Source of the DNA: Bacteroidia bacterium
Lineage (GTDB): Bacteria; Bacteroidota; Bacteroidia; NS11-12g; UBA9320
Length of the DNA: 34,396 bases
Direction of reading: 5' to 3'
Assembly (NCBI GenBank): GCA_016779945.1
Contig: JADHMR010000011.1
Coordinates: 1-34,396 of the forward strand
The notes below the pieces were generated by a model, which saw only the letters and a program-made list of their open reading frames with translations, did not search any database and was not told the DNA's origin. Both the position numbers and the translations under genes were made by a program. The stretch's first letter is position 1, and each line of letters begins with the position of its first letter. Below are positions 15,146 through 23,805 of the stretch, piece after piece.

Positions 15146-16339
15146 CTAATCTACAACGATTTTTTGTTCTACACTACCATCGTCGTAGATATGGAATAAA
15201 GGGGTGTTTTTTAGGACTTTTGACGGTCTGCCCAAAACATCGCTTATCTTCACTAGCTTTTTTGTTTGCCCTTGATATTCATTTAGGTTCGATGTCTGAC
15301 AGTCGAGCTGATTGATATAGGTCCATATTTCATCATTAAAGTTTAAAGGCACTAAAGTTTCTTCAGGAGCATTACCCATTCGTATCCAAACCATATTTTC
15401 TGATGGTACTACATTGATATACTGTCCATTTTTGCCCATGGCAGCAAACATATCACTGGGTGCATTAGGACTTAGCGGACCATCAAAAACGTATTGCGTT
15501 TGTGGTATCATGTAGCTGTTTTTACCATTGAGCCACCATAAATAGCCGTACGATTCATTATGCTCTTGTGAGGTGTTTATCATAGCATTATAATACACAT
15601 CATCACCCAAAATGTCATTCTGATTCCATAGACCTTCATTGAGCATTAATAGTCCAAAACGAGCCATACTTCTTGCTGTACTAAAAAAAATACTGTTATA
15701 ATCATCATATACAAATACGCCATTCATACCTATGGGGGATGTAAGTTTTTGAAAGGCATAATTATTAATACCTAGTCCACTAGCATTTTCGATGACATTT
15801 CTCAATAAAGTATAAGGGCCATTATGATAAGCCCAGCGTGTGCCGGCTTCAGCCAAATACACTAAGCAAGTATCAAGAGTACAATAAGGATCTTCTACGC
15901 CATCGTCCAATCCGCTAGTCATAGTCAGTTGATGCCGTAGGCTTATCATACTTTCTTGTTCTGGAGTGGTGTTTGTCCAACCTTCAGACAGGTAGGTTGA
16001 GGTGCTATTGTTTATATCCAACAAACCGTCTTTCTGTGCTATACCAGTCAATAGAGCTACGATTGTTTTTCCTGCTGATGCCCAATACCAATTAGAAGTG
16101 TCTGTATGTTCATTGAAGTATCTCTCTAAGACTATTTTACCATCTTTTAACAAGATGAATGCTTTCGTGTTGTTAGCATCTAAGTAATCGTAAAGACTAT
16201 CTATATTGGCTTGACAATAATCTAAACTAGAAGGGCTAATGCTGTCCCAGTTAGAACTGCTGTTGGGTGGGAAATAGGATTGAGCATTAAGAGTTATACT
16301 CACAAGCACAAAAAGAATAAACGAGTTAATGAACTTCAT
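15146..16339 (-). CDS. Secreted serine hydrolase (beta-lactamase/class C fold)
   Basis: 397 residues with a signal peptide at 1-20 (MKFINSFILFVLVSITLNAQ). The catalytic motifs are SAGK (88-91; Ser nucleophile and Lys) and YHN (171-173; Tyr base). MGKNGQY near residue 295 takes the place of the usual H/K-x-G. FILLKDGKIVLERYF (61-75) and WASAGKTIVALLTGI (86-100) are typical of esterase/EstB-like members of the family, so an esterase or peptidase role is as likely as any action on beta-lactams. The last 35 residues (LVKISDVLGRPSK, then LFHIYDDG.VEQKIVVD) are the same variant tail seen in the gene at 1498-2871. It converges on pirin with a 9-bp gap. Confidence 0.88.
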   Translation of the reverse strand: MKFINSFILFVLVSITLNAQSYFPPNSSSNWDSISPSSLDYCQANIDSLYDYLDANNTKAFILLKDGKIVLERYFNEHTDTSNWYWASAGKTIVALLTGIAQKDGLLDINNSTSTYLSEGWTNTTPEQESMISLRHQLTMTSGLDDGVEDPYCTLDTCLVYLAEAGTRWAYHNGPYTLLRNVIENASGLGINNYAFQKLTSPIGMNGVFVYDDYNSIFFSTARSMARFGLLMLNEGLWNQNDILGDDVYYNAMINTSQEHNESYGYLWWLNGKNSYMIPQTQYVFDGPLSPNAPSDMFAAMGKNGQYINVVPSENMVWIRMGNAPEETLVPLNFNDEIWTYINQLDCQTSNLNEYQGQTKKLVKISDVLGRPSKVLKNTPLFHIYDDGSVEQKIVVD

Positions 16340-16414
16340 CCCCTAAATATAGAAAGTTTTTAATTATGCAAAACGTCCCAAACAAGACGTGTTTGTCTCG
16401 TTCCATATTAACAT

Positions 16415-16822
16415 TTAGGCAGTTCCTTTTTTAGAACCATAAAGCAATAAGCCCAATGCTGCTAGGTTAAACAAAATGACTGGTAGTGGTGCTGTTGGTT
16501 TTCCAGCAAATGCGTTGATAAGGTCTGGCAAAGCGAAAAAGCCCATAACGACAAACAATAGGAATGAAAGGCGTTTTAGAGCCGCTAAATCTTCGATTGA
16601 AGTGATACCAACCATCATAAAAAAGATGCCCAAAGCAACACAACCCAATACTAGCGCAAAGGTGTCAAACATAAGGTCTCCATCAGGACTTAAAGTTTCT
16701 ATACCAAAAGCATCAAGAATTAGAGCCGCTTTAACATCAGGCGAAATCATTGCACCCAATAGTGGTAATAACTGCAATAACATCAGCACAGCAGCTATCC
16801 AAAAAATAGTTTTTAATTTCAT
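16415..16822 (-). CDS. Small four-helix membrane protein, unknown
   Basis: 135 residues with four hydrophobic segments (about 5-25, 55-73, 82-100 and 112-130), ending in a short basic tail (YGSKKGTA). No known motif was recognised. It may be a host gene at the left edge of the accessory region. Codons close to its start (16785-16806) are duplicated at 25866-25887, at the other end of that region, which links this gene to the boundary. The start at 16822 follows an 86-bp AT-rich stretch. Confidence 0.75.
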   Translation of the reverse strand: MKLKTIFWIAAVLMLLQLLPLLGAMISPDVKAALILDAFGIETLSPDGDLMFDTFALVLGCVALGIFFMMVGITSIEDLAALKRLSFLLFVVMGFFALPDLINAFAGKPTAPLPVILFNLAALGLLLYGSKKGTA

Positions 16823-16953
16823 AATTTGATTAATTGAAAGGTTAATTTTCTCAAACCTAAGATTTTTTCAATTAAAATTCAAAGAAAGATTATGTTAATT
16901 AAATAGCACAATAAGCTCAGAAAACGAGCTTATTGTTTGTTGGATTGAAATCC
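16785..16953. repeat. Left copy of the repeat that bounds the accessory region
   Basis: Two segments here, 16785-16806 (inside the membrane-protein gene) and 16913-16953 (just downstream of the integrase), recur at 25866-25924 in the same order and orientation. In the right copy the 105 bp between them are missing, and they are joined at an A-run. The first segment is identical over 22 bp; the second matches except for a 3-base gap and one mismatch. Confidence 0.8.
16908..16936. terminator. Perfect 11-bp hairpin downstream of the integrase
   Basis: ACAATAAGCTC (16908-16918) pairs with GAGCTTATTGT (16926-16936) around a 7-base loop. It could end the integrase transcript, but the T-run after it on the minus strand is weak. 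A damaged version lies in the repeat copy at 25887-25902. Confidence 0.45.
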
Positions 16954-16979
16954 ATGTGCCTGAGATGGTATATGTTGTG

Positions 16980-17822
16980 CTACAAGTGGTCTAGCGGATT
17001 TGAAATGTTGTTTTTTGAGATTTTGGTTACGTGGGTGTATAGCTCTGTGGTCTTAATGGAATTATGCCCTAACAATTCTTGTACATATCTGATATTGATG
17101 CCGTTTTCGAGTTGGTGAGTGGCGTAGGAATGACGCAACATATGAGGGGTAACCGATTTTTGAATATTGGCTTTATGGGCATATTTTTTTATAAAACTCT
17201 GAATACTTTTGGCTGTATATTTTCCCCCACTTTGCCCTTCAAAAAGGTATTCTTTAGGAAGATATGCCAAATAGTATTGTCGAAGATTTTCGAGTAAAGT
17301 AAGAGGCAAGGGCAATACACGGTCTTTTTTGCCTTTGGCAGCACGAACCATAAGGCGCATGGCAGTAGAATCAATATCTGTAATTTTCAGGGCAATAACC
17401 TCTGATACTCGCAACCCACAGCCATAGAGAATTTTTAAAATGCATTCGTGTTTAAGGTTGGCACATTGTTGAAGCAGTCTTTTTACTTCAGAAACCGTTA
17501 AGTACTTAGGCAGTGGTTTGGCTTTGCGTTTGGGATAAAGCGGTGACAGATTTAGTTTACGCTTGTAGTAAAGCAAATAAAACTTGCTAATACTTGCCAA
17601 AATTTGCTTTTGATAGGTGGCACTAATGCTATCTTTTGTTTGCAAGTGATGTATAAAAGTTTGGATTTGTACTAGGCTTATGTGTTCCAAATCGTACTGC
17701 TGAAAGGCCACCAAAAATTTGGTAAGGGCGTTTTTGTAGGTTTTTATACTGGAAGAGGCATAGCGTTGTAAACGAAGTTTAACTTCAAAATCGGAAAGTA
17801 GCTTGTTGGTGTTGAAACACAT
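16980..17822 (-). CDS. Tyrosine recombinase resembling integron integrase
   Basis: 280 residues. The N-terminal SAM-like core-binding domain covers about 8-88, and the catalytic domain about 107-270. The catalytic set is R138 (GCGLRVSE), K163 (AAKGKKDR hairpin), H227 and R230 (TPHMLRHSYATH), H253 (LLGHNSIKTTE) and Y262 (LYTHV). The catalytic block and the ending NPLDHL closely resemble integron integrases (TPHTLRHSFAT, LLGH, YTHV, SPLDAL). IntI proteins carry an extra segment of some 20-40 residues before the H-x-x-R motif (the I2 patch region). Here only the short LFEGQSGGKYTAKSIQSF links the strands, so it is Xer-like in length. It is divergent from the cassette-like genes and probably acts on the hairpin sites downstream. 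An ordinary island integrase is the alternative. Confidence 0.9.
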   Translation of the reverse strand: MCFNTNKLLSDFEVKLRLQRYASSSIKTYKNALTKFLVAFQQYDLEHISLVQIQTFIHHLQTKDSISATYQKQILASISKFYLLYYKRKLNLSPLYPKRKAKPLPKYLTVSEVKRLLQQCANLKHECILKILYGCGLRVSEVIALKITDIDSTAMRLMVRAAKGKKDRVLPLPLTLLENLRQYYLAYLPKEYLFEGQSGGKYTAKSIQSFIKKYAHKANIQKSVTPHMLRHSYATHQLENGINIRYVQELLGHNSIKTTELYTHVTKISKNNISNPLDHL

Positions 17823-17951
17823 AACTTTCGCTTTAAGGAGATTAATATTTGCTATAAATATAGCCTATCTTATTGATTTACACAATAATAACCATGAAGT
17901 GCTAAAATGGATATACGAAACTCATAAAGATTGGATTTAAGCAATGCGTAT

Positions 17952-17970
17952 ATTTAGGTGTTAGCGGTAA
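17952..17970 (+). other. attI-like recombination point
   Basis: GTTAGCGG (17960-17967) lies about 138 bp upstream of the integrase start and 8 bp before the first cassette gene. It is the exact reverse complement of CCGCTAAC at 18619-18626, the start of the hairpin that closes the same unit. This is what a cassette inserted at G-TTRRRY-type ends should show. No hairpin surrounds it, as expected of attI rather than attC. Confidence 0.6.
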
Positions 17971-17974
17971 CTTA

Positions 17975-18601
17975 ATGAAACGACAGAACTACATATTCAT
18001 AATTTTGACAGCCTTACTTTTTGCCTGTACTTCAAATAAGGACAGAAAAGAAGACGCTGAAATAATCAAAACACAAGTTGCTGAACTAGACAATTCTCTC
18101 GAAAAAGAACCTGAAGAAAAGGAACTCAATGAAGATTTCGACTGTGTTCGTGGAAAAGCAGAACCTATCGTTAAGAGAGACATTTATCCCAACGGCAATT
18201 TTACACTACAATCCGACAGTTTAACTGCAATAGAAACAATAGAATTTGACTATGGCGAAAGAGTAATAATAAAGAATTGGGGCTGCGAATATTATGTTCT
18301 TTCATTTCGTTTTGAAACCTCAAAATACAATGCTGACACTACTGCAATGAAGTATTGGTATGTCAATAGTTCAAAAATTATGACAGAGCTTATCAAGGGA
18401 CTTGATGCTCCTCTTGACATTGAAAAAAGACTTGTAGCTTTAAATGACCACATTTCCAAAAATGTATTTGAGCTTGAAATAGGGACTGAAATTGACTACG
18501 GAGAAAACGAAATTAGAAGATTTGTTTCATTGGACAATATTGAGAAAATAGAGAAGAACCGATTTGCAGTGACAATTTCATTCGCACTCGGACCTTTATG
18601 A
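17975..18601 (+). CDS. Putative lipoprotein, unknown, first cassette gene
   Basis: 208 residues. The lipobox LFAC with Cys18 follows a basic/hydrophobic leader (MKRQNYIFIILTALLFACTS), so the product should be a lipoprotein. Residues 24-55 are charged and probably coiled or disordered (KEDAEIIKTQVAELDNSLEK). The rest is soluble alpha/beta with no motif I recognise (YGERVIIKNWGCEYYVLSF, NDHISKNVFELEIG). It fills a single-gene unit bounded by GTTAGCGG and the hairpin at 18619-18752, close to both ends, which is the compact form of an integron cassette. Its base composition resembles that of the next operon rather than the AT-rich host genes, judged by eye. Confidence 0.8.
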   Translation: MKRQNYIFIILTALLFACTSNKDRKEDAEIIKTQVAELDNSLEKEPEEKELNEDFDCVRGKAEPIVKRDIYPNGNFTLQSDSLTAIETIEFDYGERVIIKNWGCEYYVLSFRFETSKYNADTTAMKYWYVNSSKIMTELIKGLDAPLDIEKRLVALNDHISKNVFELEIGTEIDYGENEIRRFVSLDNIEKIEKNRFAVTISFALGPL

Positions 18602-18618
18602 ATAAAAAATAAAAGCAA

Positions 18619-18752
18619 CCGCTAACAATGGCTAAGAAAACATAGGGGTTGCAGTGCAGCCCGAAACGGTGGATTTCCTTACTTTGTTCTTGTCTCGGTC
18701 GACAAGAACGCAGCTCGAAATCCCCTACGTTTCTTAGCCGAGACCGTTACCT
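18619..18752 (+). other. attC-like hairpin site 1
   Basis: The order is: CCGCTAAC (18619-18626), AATG, stem GGCTAAGAAA (18630-18639), TAGGGG (18643-18648), inner stem GTTCTTGTC (18686-18694) with loop TCGGTC and GACAAGAAC (18701-18709), CCCCTA (18722-18727), TTTCTTAGCC (18730-18739), CGAGACC, GTTACC (GTT at 18746-18748). All stems are perfect, with ACA/CG as an unequal internal loop. AAC and GTT can pair at the base. This matches attC layout: conserved AAC/GTT triplets, a long stem, and bases left unpaired on one side. Confidence 0.7.
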
Positions 18753-18861
18753 GCAAGCTGAATCCAGCCGCACAGTCAAGCACATTTCATTTTGCTCGTA
18801 CCTCACAAAATAAAAAGAGCTTGCCCTTCCCCACCGACACCAAAACTGAATGATAATATTT

Positions 18862-18880
18862 ATACTCATTTAGTGAGTAT
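18862..18880. promoter_or_regulatory. Operator-like dyad upstream of the HTH controller gene
   Basis: ATACTCA-TTTAG-TGAGTAT is a perfect 7-bp inverted repeat ending 48 bp before the HTH gene start. Small HTH proteins placed in front of restriction-modification genes often autoregulate through such a dyad (C-box). The rest of 18753-18861 shows no reading frame and no other signal. Confidence 0.5.
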
Positions 18881-18928
18881 TTCTAGAAAACTTGCCTATC
18901 TTGGTGGACTGAATTAAACAGATTCAAA

Positions 18929-19138
18929 ATGAACCGAATTAAAGAGGTTTTGGACAGGAAAGGAATTAAGCAAATTTGGTTAGCTGAGCAATTGGGAAAG
19001 AGCTACAATATGGTTCACTCTTATGCTCAAAACAAAAGACAACCGAGTATAGACGACCTATACAAGATTGCCGAAATCCTAAATGTGGACATAAAAGAAT
19101 TGCTAGTTTCTAACAAGCCCGAACAAGACACTAAATGA
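18929..19138 (+). CDS. Small HTH (XRE/Cro-type) controller protein
   Basis: 69 residues, essentially one HTH_3 domain: KEVLDRKGIKQIWLAEQLGK, SYNMVHSYAQNKRQPSIDDL, YKIAEILNVDIKELLV. The size and position immediately before a methyltransferase gene (ATGA overlap of 4 bp) are those of restriction-modification controller (C) proteins. These proteins delay or balance expression of the restriction part after entry into a new host. The perfect dyad 48 bp upstream is the probable binding site. The identity as a controller is inference from context; the HTH itself is clear. Confidence 0.9.
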   Translation: MNRIKEVLDRKGIKQIWLAEQLGKSYNMVHSYAQNKRQPSIDDLYKIAEILNVDIKELLVSNKPEQDTK

Positions 19139-21837
19139 AATCAAGTGAGATAAAACATAACGTCCAAAACCTGATTGACAACTTCTCGAAAGATGAATTT
19201 GTCTTTGAGTTGTTGGTTGCCTACGGCATTTCAAAAACCTCTGTAACCAGACTAAAAAAAGGAGACTACAATTTATCCAAAGTTGATGGCGAAATACTTT
19301 ATAAGAAGAAAATCTTTTTTAAAGTTGAAGCAACTGACAAGTTGTTAAGCAGTATTGACACCATTACAAAAGAAGAGCGAATCTTAAAACACAAACCAAG
19401 ATTCGCAATTGTTACCGACTACAAACAAATTGTCGCAAAAGACCTTCAAAAAGGCAAAAACCTTGACGTCAATGTAAAAGAGCTACCAAACTATTTTGAC
19501 TTCTTTTTGCCTTTGGCAGGTAGTGAAGTTTATAATGCGAGCAACGACAATGAAGCGGACAGAAACGCTTCTTACAAAATGGCTTCTCTGTACGATTTGT
19601 TGATTGAGGAAAACCCGAACATCTACAATTCAAAGGAGAGCATTCACCACCTCAATATTTTCTTGTCTCGTTTGTTGTTTTGCTTTTTTGCTGAGGACAC
19701 TGAAATTTTCGAGCAAGACAGCATTTTCACAAATTCACTAGCTCAACATACCGCAGATAATGGCAGTGACACTCATACTTTTTTGGATGAATTGTTTGAC
19801 CGTTTAGACAGCAAAAGTGGAAAAGATTACCCGGACTTTTTAGCCAAATTCCCTTATGTGAATGGTGGTTTGTTTGGTCAAAAAATCAGTTCGCCAAGAT
19901 TTACTTCGAAAGCAAGAAAAACGCTCATTGAATTGGGCGAATTGCAATGGAAGGACATCAATCCTGACATTTTCGGTTCAATGATACAAGCAGTGGTAAT
20001 TCCCGATTACCGTAGCGATTTAGGAATGCACTACACTTCGGTAGCTAATATTCTTAAACTCATTAAACCGCTCTTTTTAGATGAACTATATGAGGAATTT
20101 GAAAATGCCACAACGGTAAAACAACTCAACGCACTCATTCAACGCATTTCAAAAATCAAGTTTTTTGACCCTGCCTGTGGAAGCGGAAATTTCTTGATTA
20201 TCACTTACAAAGAAATCCGTTTGTTGGAAATAAAGATTCTGCAAAAAATTACCGATTTAGAAACTACACCAACGTTCAAATGGACTTCTGTAAACCTCTC
20301 TCAGTTTTACGGTATTGAGATAGACGATTTTGCTCACGAAATGGCTATTCTCTCTCTTTGGTTGGCAGAACACCAAATGAACCGAGTGTTTGAAGAAATG
20401 CTTTTTGATTACGGTAAATCTAAACCAATACTACCACTCAAAGAAGCAGGACAAATACAACAAGGCAATGCCACAAGAAGAAATTGGAATGAGGTATGTC
20501 CTATTTCTGAAAAAGATGAAGTTTATGTAATTGGAAACCCGCCTTATTTGGGGTATAAAGGTTGGGATGCAGAGCAAAAAAAGGATATGTCAATTGTATT
20601 TAGCGGATTTAATACTGTTAACCGCTTAGATTATATAAGTTGTTGGTTTAAAAAAGGTGCTGATTATATAAGAGGAATGAATGCCAAACTTGCATTTGTT
20701 AGTACCAATTCAATATGTCAAGGAGAGCAAGTAAGTTTAATATGGCCATATATTCTTAAACACCTTGAAATTAACTTTGCTTATAATTCATTTAAATGGA
20801 CAAATAATGCAAAGGGAAGTGCAGGCGTCTCAGTTGTCGTTATTTCTTTACGAAACATAACCGAAAAGGAAAAGGTCATTTTCGATGGAAACTTTAAAAC
20901 TCTATCAAAAAACATCAATCCCTATTTAACTTCAGGTAGTAATATTTTCATTCAAAAAAGGGATACACCAATTTCAAATCTGCCAGAAATGGCACTTGGT
21001 AGTAGTGGAATAGATGGAGGGAACCTCATCTTATCTAAAAATGAGCGTGAAGATTTTTTCAAAATAGATTATTCCTCCAAAAAATTCATTAAAAAATTTG
21101 TGGGAGGAAATGATTTTTTAAATGGTGTTGAAAGATATTGTTTATGGATTGACGATGACAAAGTAGATGAAGCGTATAATATAAAACCTATTAAAGATAG
21201 AATTGATAAATGTGAAATATATAGATTAAATGCAGGACGCGATGCTCGTAAGGCAGCAGAAGTGCCACATAGATTTTTTTATAGAAAGTATCAAAGTGGC
21301 GAGTCAATAATAATTCCAATGACTAGTTCTTCAAATCGTAATTATATTCCTGTTGGTATTGAAGCAGATGGCTCAATATTAAGTAATGGAGTGTTCGTTA
21401 TTTATAATTTTTCACCTTACCACTTTGGCATCTTAAGTTCGAAGTTGCATTTGCTTTGGGCGAAAGCTGTTGGAGGTAAAATGAGAGAAGATATTAGGTA
21501 TTCTGTGAATTTAGTTTACAACACCTTCCCATTCCCCGACATTACCACCAAACAAAAGGAGAATTTGAATCAATACGTGTTTGATATTCTAGACGAGCGA
21601 GCCAAACATCCGAGCAAAACTATGGCTCAGTTGTACAACCCAACCACAATGCCCAAAGGCTTGTTGCAAGCCCATCAAGCACTTGACACTGCAATAGAGC
21701 AGTGTTACCGCTTGCAAGCTTTTAAAAATGATACCGAGCGTTTGGAGTATCTGTTTAAGCAGTATGAGGAAATACTACAAAAGGACACGCTGTTTGCCAA
21801 GCAGAAGAAAACAAGAAAAAAGACCGTCAAAAAATAA
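19135..21837 (+). CDS. MmeI-like/type IIG-type DNA adenine methyltransferase with specificity region
   Basis: 900 residues. The N-terminal part (1-135) ends in PNYFDFFLPLAGSE. A helical spacer (about 150-330) contains LSRLLFCFFAEDTEIF and YVNGGLFG. IFGSMIQAV, RSDLGMHYTSVANILK and FFDPACGSGNFLIIT (SAM-binding motif I at about 344-352) follow, then NPPY (468-471; adenine methylation motif IV). A target-recognition region covers about 590-800, and a C-terminal helical part covers the rest. The layout is that of MmeI-family single-chain restriction-methylation proteins. The N-terminal nuclease triad of MmeI (D..ExK) could not be found, so this protein probably only recognises and methylates. Cleavage may come from the GIY-YIG protein of the same operon. 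Confidence 0.85.
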   Translation: MKSSEIKHNVQNLIDNFSKDEFVFELLVAYGISKTSVTRLKKGDYNLSKVDGEILYKKKIFFKVEATDKLLSSIDTITKEERILKHKPRFAIVTDYKQIVAKDLQKGKNLDVNVKELPNYFDFFLPLAGSEVYNASNDNEADRNASYKMASLYDLLIEENPNIYNSKESIHHLNIFLSRLLFCFFAEDTEIFEQDSIFTNSLAQHTADNGSDTHTFLDELFDRLDSKSGKDYPDFLAKFPYVNGGLFGQKISSPRFTSKARKTLIELGELQWKDINPDIFGSMIQAVVIPDYRSDLGMHYTSVANILKLIKPLFLDELYEEFENATTVKQLNALIQRISKIKFFDPACGSGNFLIITYKEIRLLEIKILQKITDLETTPTFKWTSVNLSQFYGIEIDDFAHEMAILSLWLAEHQMNRVFEEMLFDYGKSKPILPLKEAGQIQQGNATRRNWNEVCPISEKDEVYVIGNPPYLGYKGWDAEQKKDMSIVFSGFNTVNRLDYISCWFKKGADYIRGMNAKLAFVSTNSICQGEQVSLIWPYILKHLEINFAYNSFKWTNNAKGSAGVSVVVISLRNITEKEKVIFDGNFKTLSKNINPYLTSGSNIFIQKRDTPISNLPEMALGSSGIDGGNLILSKNEREDFFKIDYSSKKFIKKFVGGNDFLNGVERYCLWIDDDKVDEAYNIKPIKDRIDKCEIYRLNAGRDARKAAEVPHRFFYRKYQSGESIIIPMTSSSNRNYIPVGIEADGSILSNGVFVIYNFSPYHFGILSSKLHLLWAKAVGGKMREDIRYSVNLVYNTFPFPDITTKQKENLNQYVFDILDERAKHPSKTMAQLYNPTTMPKGLLQAHQALDTAIEQCYRLQAFKNDTERLEYLFKQYEEILQKDTLFAKQKKTRKKTVKK

Positions 21838-21840
21838 GAT

Positions 21841-23805
21841 ATGCCAAATTTAGTACACGTAGAATACGACCAAACAGGAAAGAGCAAAAGCACCAACGCT
21901 CTTGGAATGCGGGAAATGCAAGAAAAGGCATACGAAGGCAGAACCGCACAATATTTATTATTGAAAGCACCACCGGCATCAGGAAAATCAAGAGCCCTAA
22001 TGTTTATCGCCTTGGATAAATTGAAAAACCAAGGCATCAAAAAAGTGATTGTTGCCGTTCCTGAAAAGTCTATTGGTGCATCTTTCGGTTCAACAGAATT
22101 GAAGAAGTATGGCTTCTTTGCAGATTGGAATCCAAATCCAAAATACAACCTCTGTACACCAGTAGAAGAAAAAAGTAAAGTAACGGCATTCTTGAATTTT
22201 TTAGAATCGGACGAGCAAATTTTGGTTTGTACGCACGCCACCTTACGATTTGCATTTGACGGTTTAGACCCTAAAAAGCTAGATGATACTTTGGTGGCAA
22301 TAGATGAATTTCACCACGTTTCAGCAGAAGGCGACAATATTTTAGGTCAGGTTTTGAAAAGCATTATGCACAATTCTACCGCTCACATTGTCGCAATGAC
22401 GGGTTCGTATTTTAGAGGCGATAGTATTCCTGTTTTGATGCCCGAAGATGAGGCGAAATTCACCAAAGTAACTTACACCTATTACCAACAGTTGAACGGC
22501 TATGAATTTTTAAAATCCTTGGGTATCGGGTATCATTTTTACACGGGCAAATACTTCAAGAAGCATCCCGAGAAAGAAATGTCGGCTTTGGCGGAGATTT
22601 TAGATGAAAATCAAAAAACCATCATTCACATTCCAAGTGTTAATTCAGCCGAATCATCGAAAGAAAAATACGAAGAAGTCAATCACATCATTGACGTTTT
22701 GGGAGAGTTGGAGTTTCAGGACGAAACCACAGGCGTGTTACACATCAAAAGCCACAAAACAGGCAGGATTTTAAAAGTTGCCGATTTGGTAAACGACAAT
22801 CCAAAATCAAGAGATAAAATAAGTGCCTACCTAAGAACTGTAAAATCAGCAGATGACATTGATATCATTATAGCTCTAGGAATGGCAAAAGAAGGTTTTG
22901 ATTGGCCGTACTGCCAACACGCTTTAACCATTGGTTACAGAGGTTCATTAACGGAGATTATCCAAATCATAGGAAGAGCGACAAGGGACAGCAACAACAA
23001 AACACACGCTCAGTTTACCAACCTCATTGCTCAACCAGATGCCGAAGATGAAGAAGTGAAATTGTCGGTGAACAATATGCTCAAAGCGATTACCGCTTCA
23101 CTATTGATGGAACAAGTATTGGCACCAAACTTCAAGTTTAAAATCAAAAAAGACGATGATGATGAAGACGAAGATGAGGACGATAAAACCATCAAAATAA
23201 GAGGTTTCAAATTACCTACTTCGCAAAGAGCCAAGGACATTATTGAAACAGACTTGAATGACTTGAAAGCTAAAATTCTTCAAGACCCTCAAATGCTCAA
23301 AGCAATGCCAGGGAATATTGAGCCAGAGGTTATCAATACCGTTTTAATTCCTAAAATCATTCGAGAAGTTTATCCTGATTTGGACGAAGAAGATGTTGAA
23401 GCAGTAAGACAGCACGTTGTTGTAGATTCTGTCATCAAGAACGGTACAATTGAGGAACAAGGCGACAAAAAATTCATCCGTATGGCAGGAAGCTTTGTGA
23501 ACATTGATGACATCCACATTGACTTAATTGACCAAGTAAATCCATTCCAAAAAGCATTTGAAATCTTATCAAAATCGGTAACAACTCAGGTTTTAAAGTT
23601 AATTGACGAGCATATTCAATCTACCAAAATTGAAATGACCGAAGAAGAAGCGATTTTGCTTTGGCCAAAAATCAAAGAATGGGTACAAAACAATAAAGGA
23701 GAGCAACCGAGTATTCAGGCTTTTGACCACAAGGAAAAAAGAATGGCAGAAGCACTAGTGTTTTTAAGAGAGTTGAAACGTAAAAAAGCACTTGAGAATG
23801 GCTAA
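21841..23805 (+). CDS. Superfamily 2 DEAD/DEAH-like helicase, restriction-associated
   Basis: 654 residues. Walker A is APPASGKS (43-50), motif II is DEFHH (155-159), motif III lies in MTGSYFRGD (186-194), and motif VI is QIIGRATRD (375-383), preceded by GMAKEGFDWPYCQHALTIG. After about residue 440 there is a run of aspartate and glutamate (KKDDDDEDEDEDDK), then a long helical C-terminal region. This architecture is found in the translocase subunits of restriction-type systems (ResIII-like). The gene follows the methyltransferase after 3 bp and overlaps the GIY-YIG gene by 8 bp. It would supply ATP-driven DNA movement for a multi-subunit defence complex. The acidic run may contact a partner or mimic DNA; that part is speculative. 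Confidence 0.88.
   Translation: MPNLVHVEYDQTGKSKSTNALGMREMQEKAYEGRTAQYLLLKAPPASGKSRALMFIALDKLKNQGIKKVIVAVPEKSIGASFGSTELKKYGFFADWNPNPKYNLCTPVEEKSKVTAFLNFLESDEQILVCTHATLRFAFDGLDPKKLDDTLVAIDEFHHVSAEGDNILGQVLKSIMHNSTAHIVAMTGSYFRGDSIPVLMPEDEAKFTKVTYTYYQQLNGYEFLKSLGIGYHFYTGKYFKKHPEKEMSALAEILDENQKTIIHIPSVNSAESSKEKYEEVNHIIDVLGELEFQDETTGVLHIKSHKTGRILKVADLVNDNPKSRDKISAYLRTVKSADDIDIIIALGMAKEGFDWPYCQHALTIGYRGSLTEIIQIIGRATRDSNNKTHAQFTNLIAQPDAEDEEVKLSVNNMLKAITASLLMEQVLAPNFKFKIKKDDDDEDEDEDDKTIKIRGFKLPTSQRAKDIIETDLNDLKAKILQDPQMLKAMPGNIEPEVINTVLIPKIIREVYPDLDEEDVEAVRQHVVVDSVIKNGTIEEQGDKKFIRMAGSFVNIDDIHIDLIDQVNPFQKAFEILSKSVTTQVLKLIDEHIQSTKIEMTEEEAILLWPKIKEWVQNNKGEQPSIQAFDHKEKRMAEALVFLRELKRKKALENG

Noticed and set aside
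16908-16936. tRNA-type attachment site for the integrase
   Set aside because: No tRNA or tmRNA fragment is present. The dyad is a simple hairpin downstream of the gene.
17821-17940. Open frame of about 40 codons between integrase and attI-like point ending HNNNHEVLKWIYETHKDWI
   Set aside because: It has no start codon and overlaps the integrase start and its promoter. It could be a gene fragment, but I cannot match it to a family.
23031-23240. Minus-strand open frame with a poly-serine run
   Set aside because: It is the mirror image of the Asp/Glu run in the helicase gene, not a separate gene.
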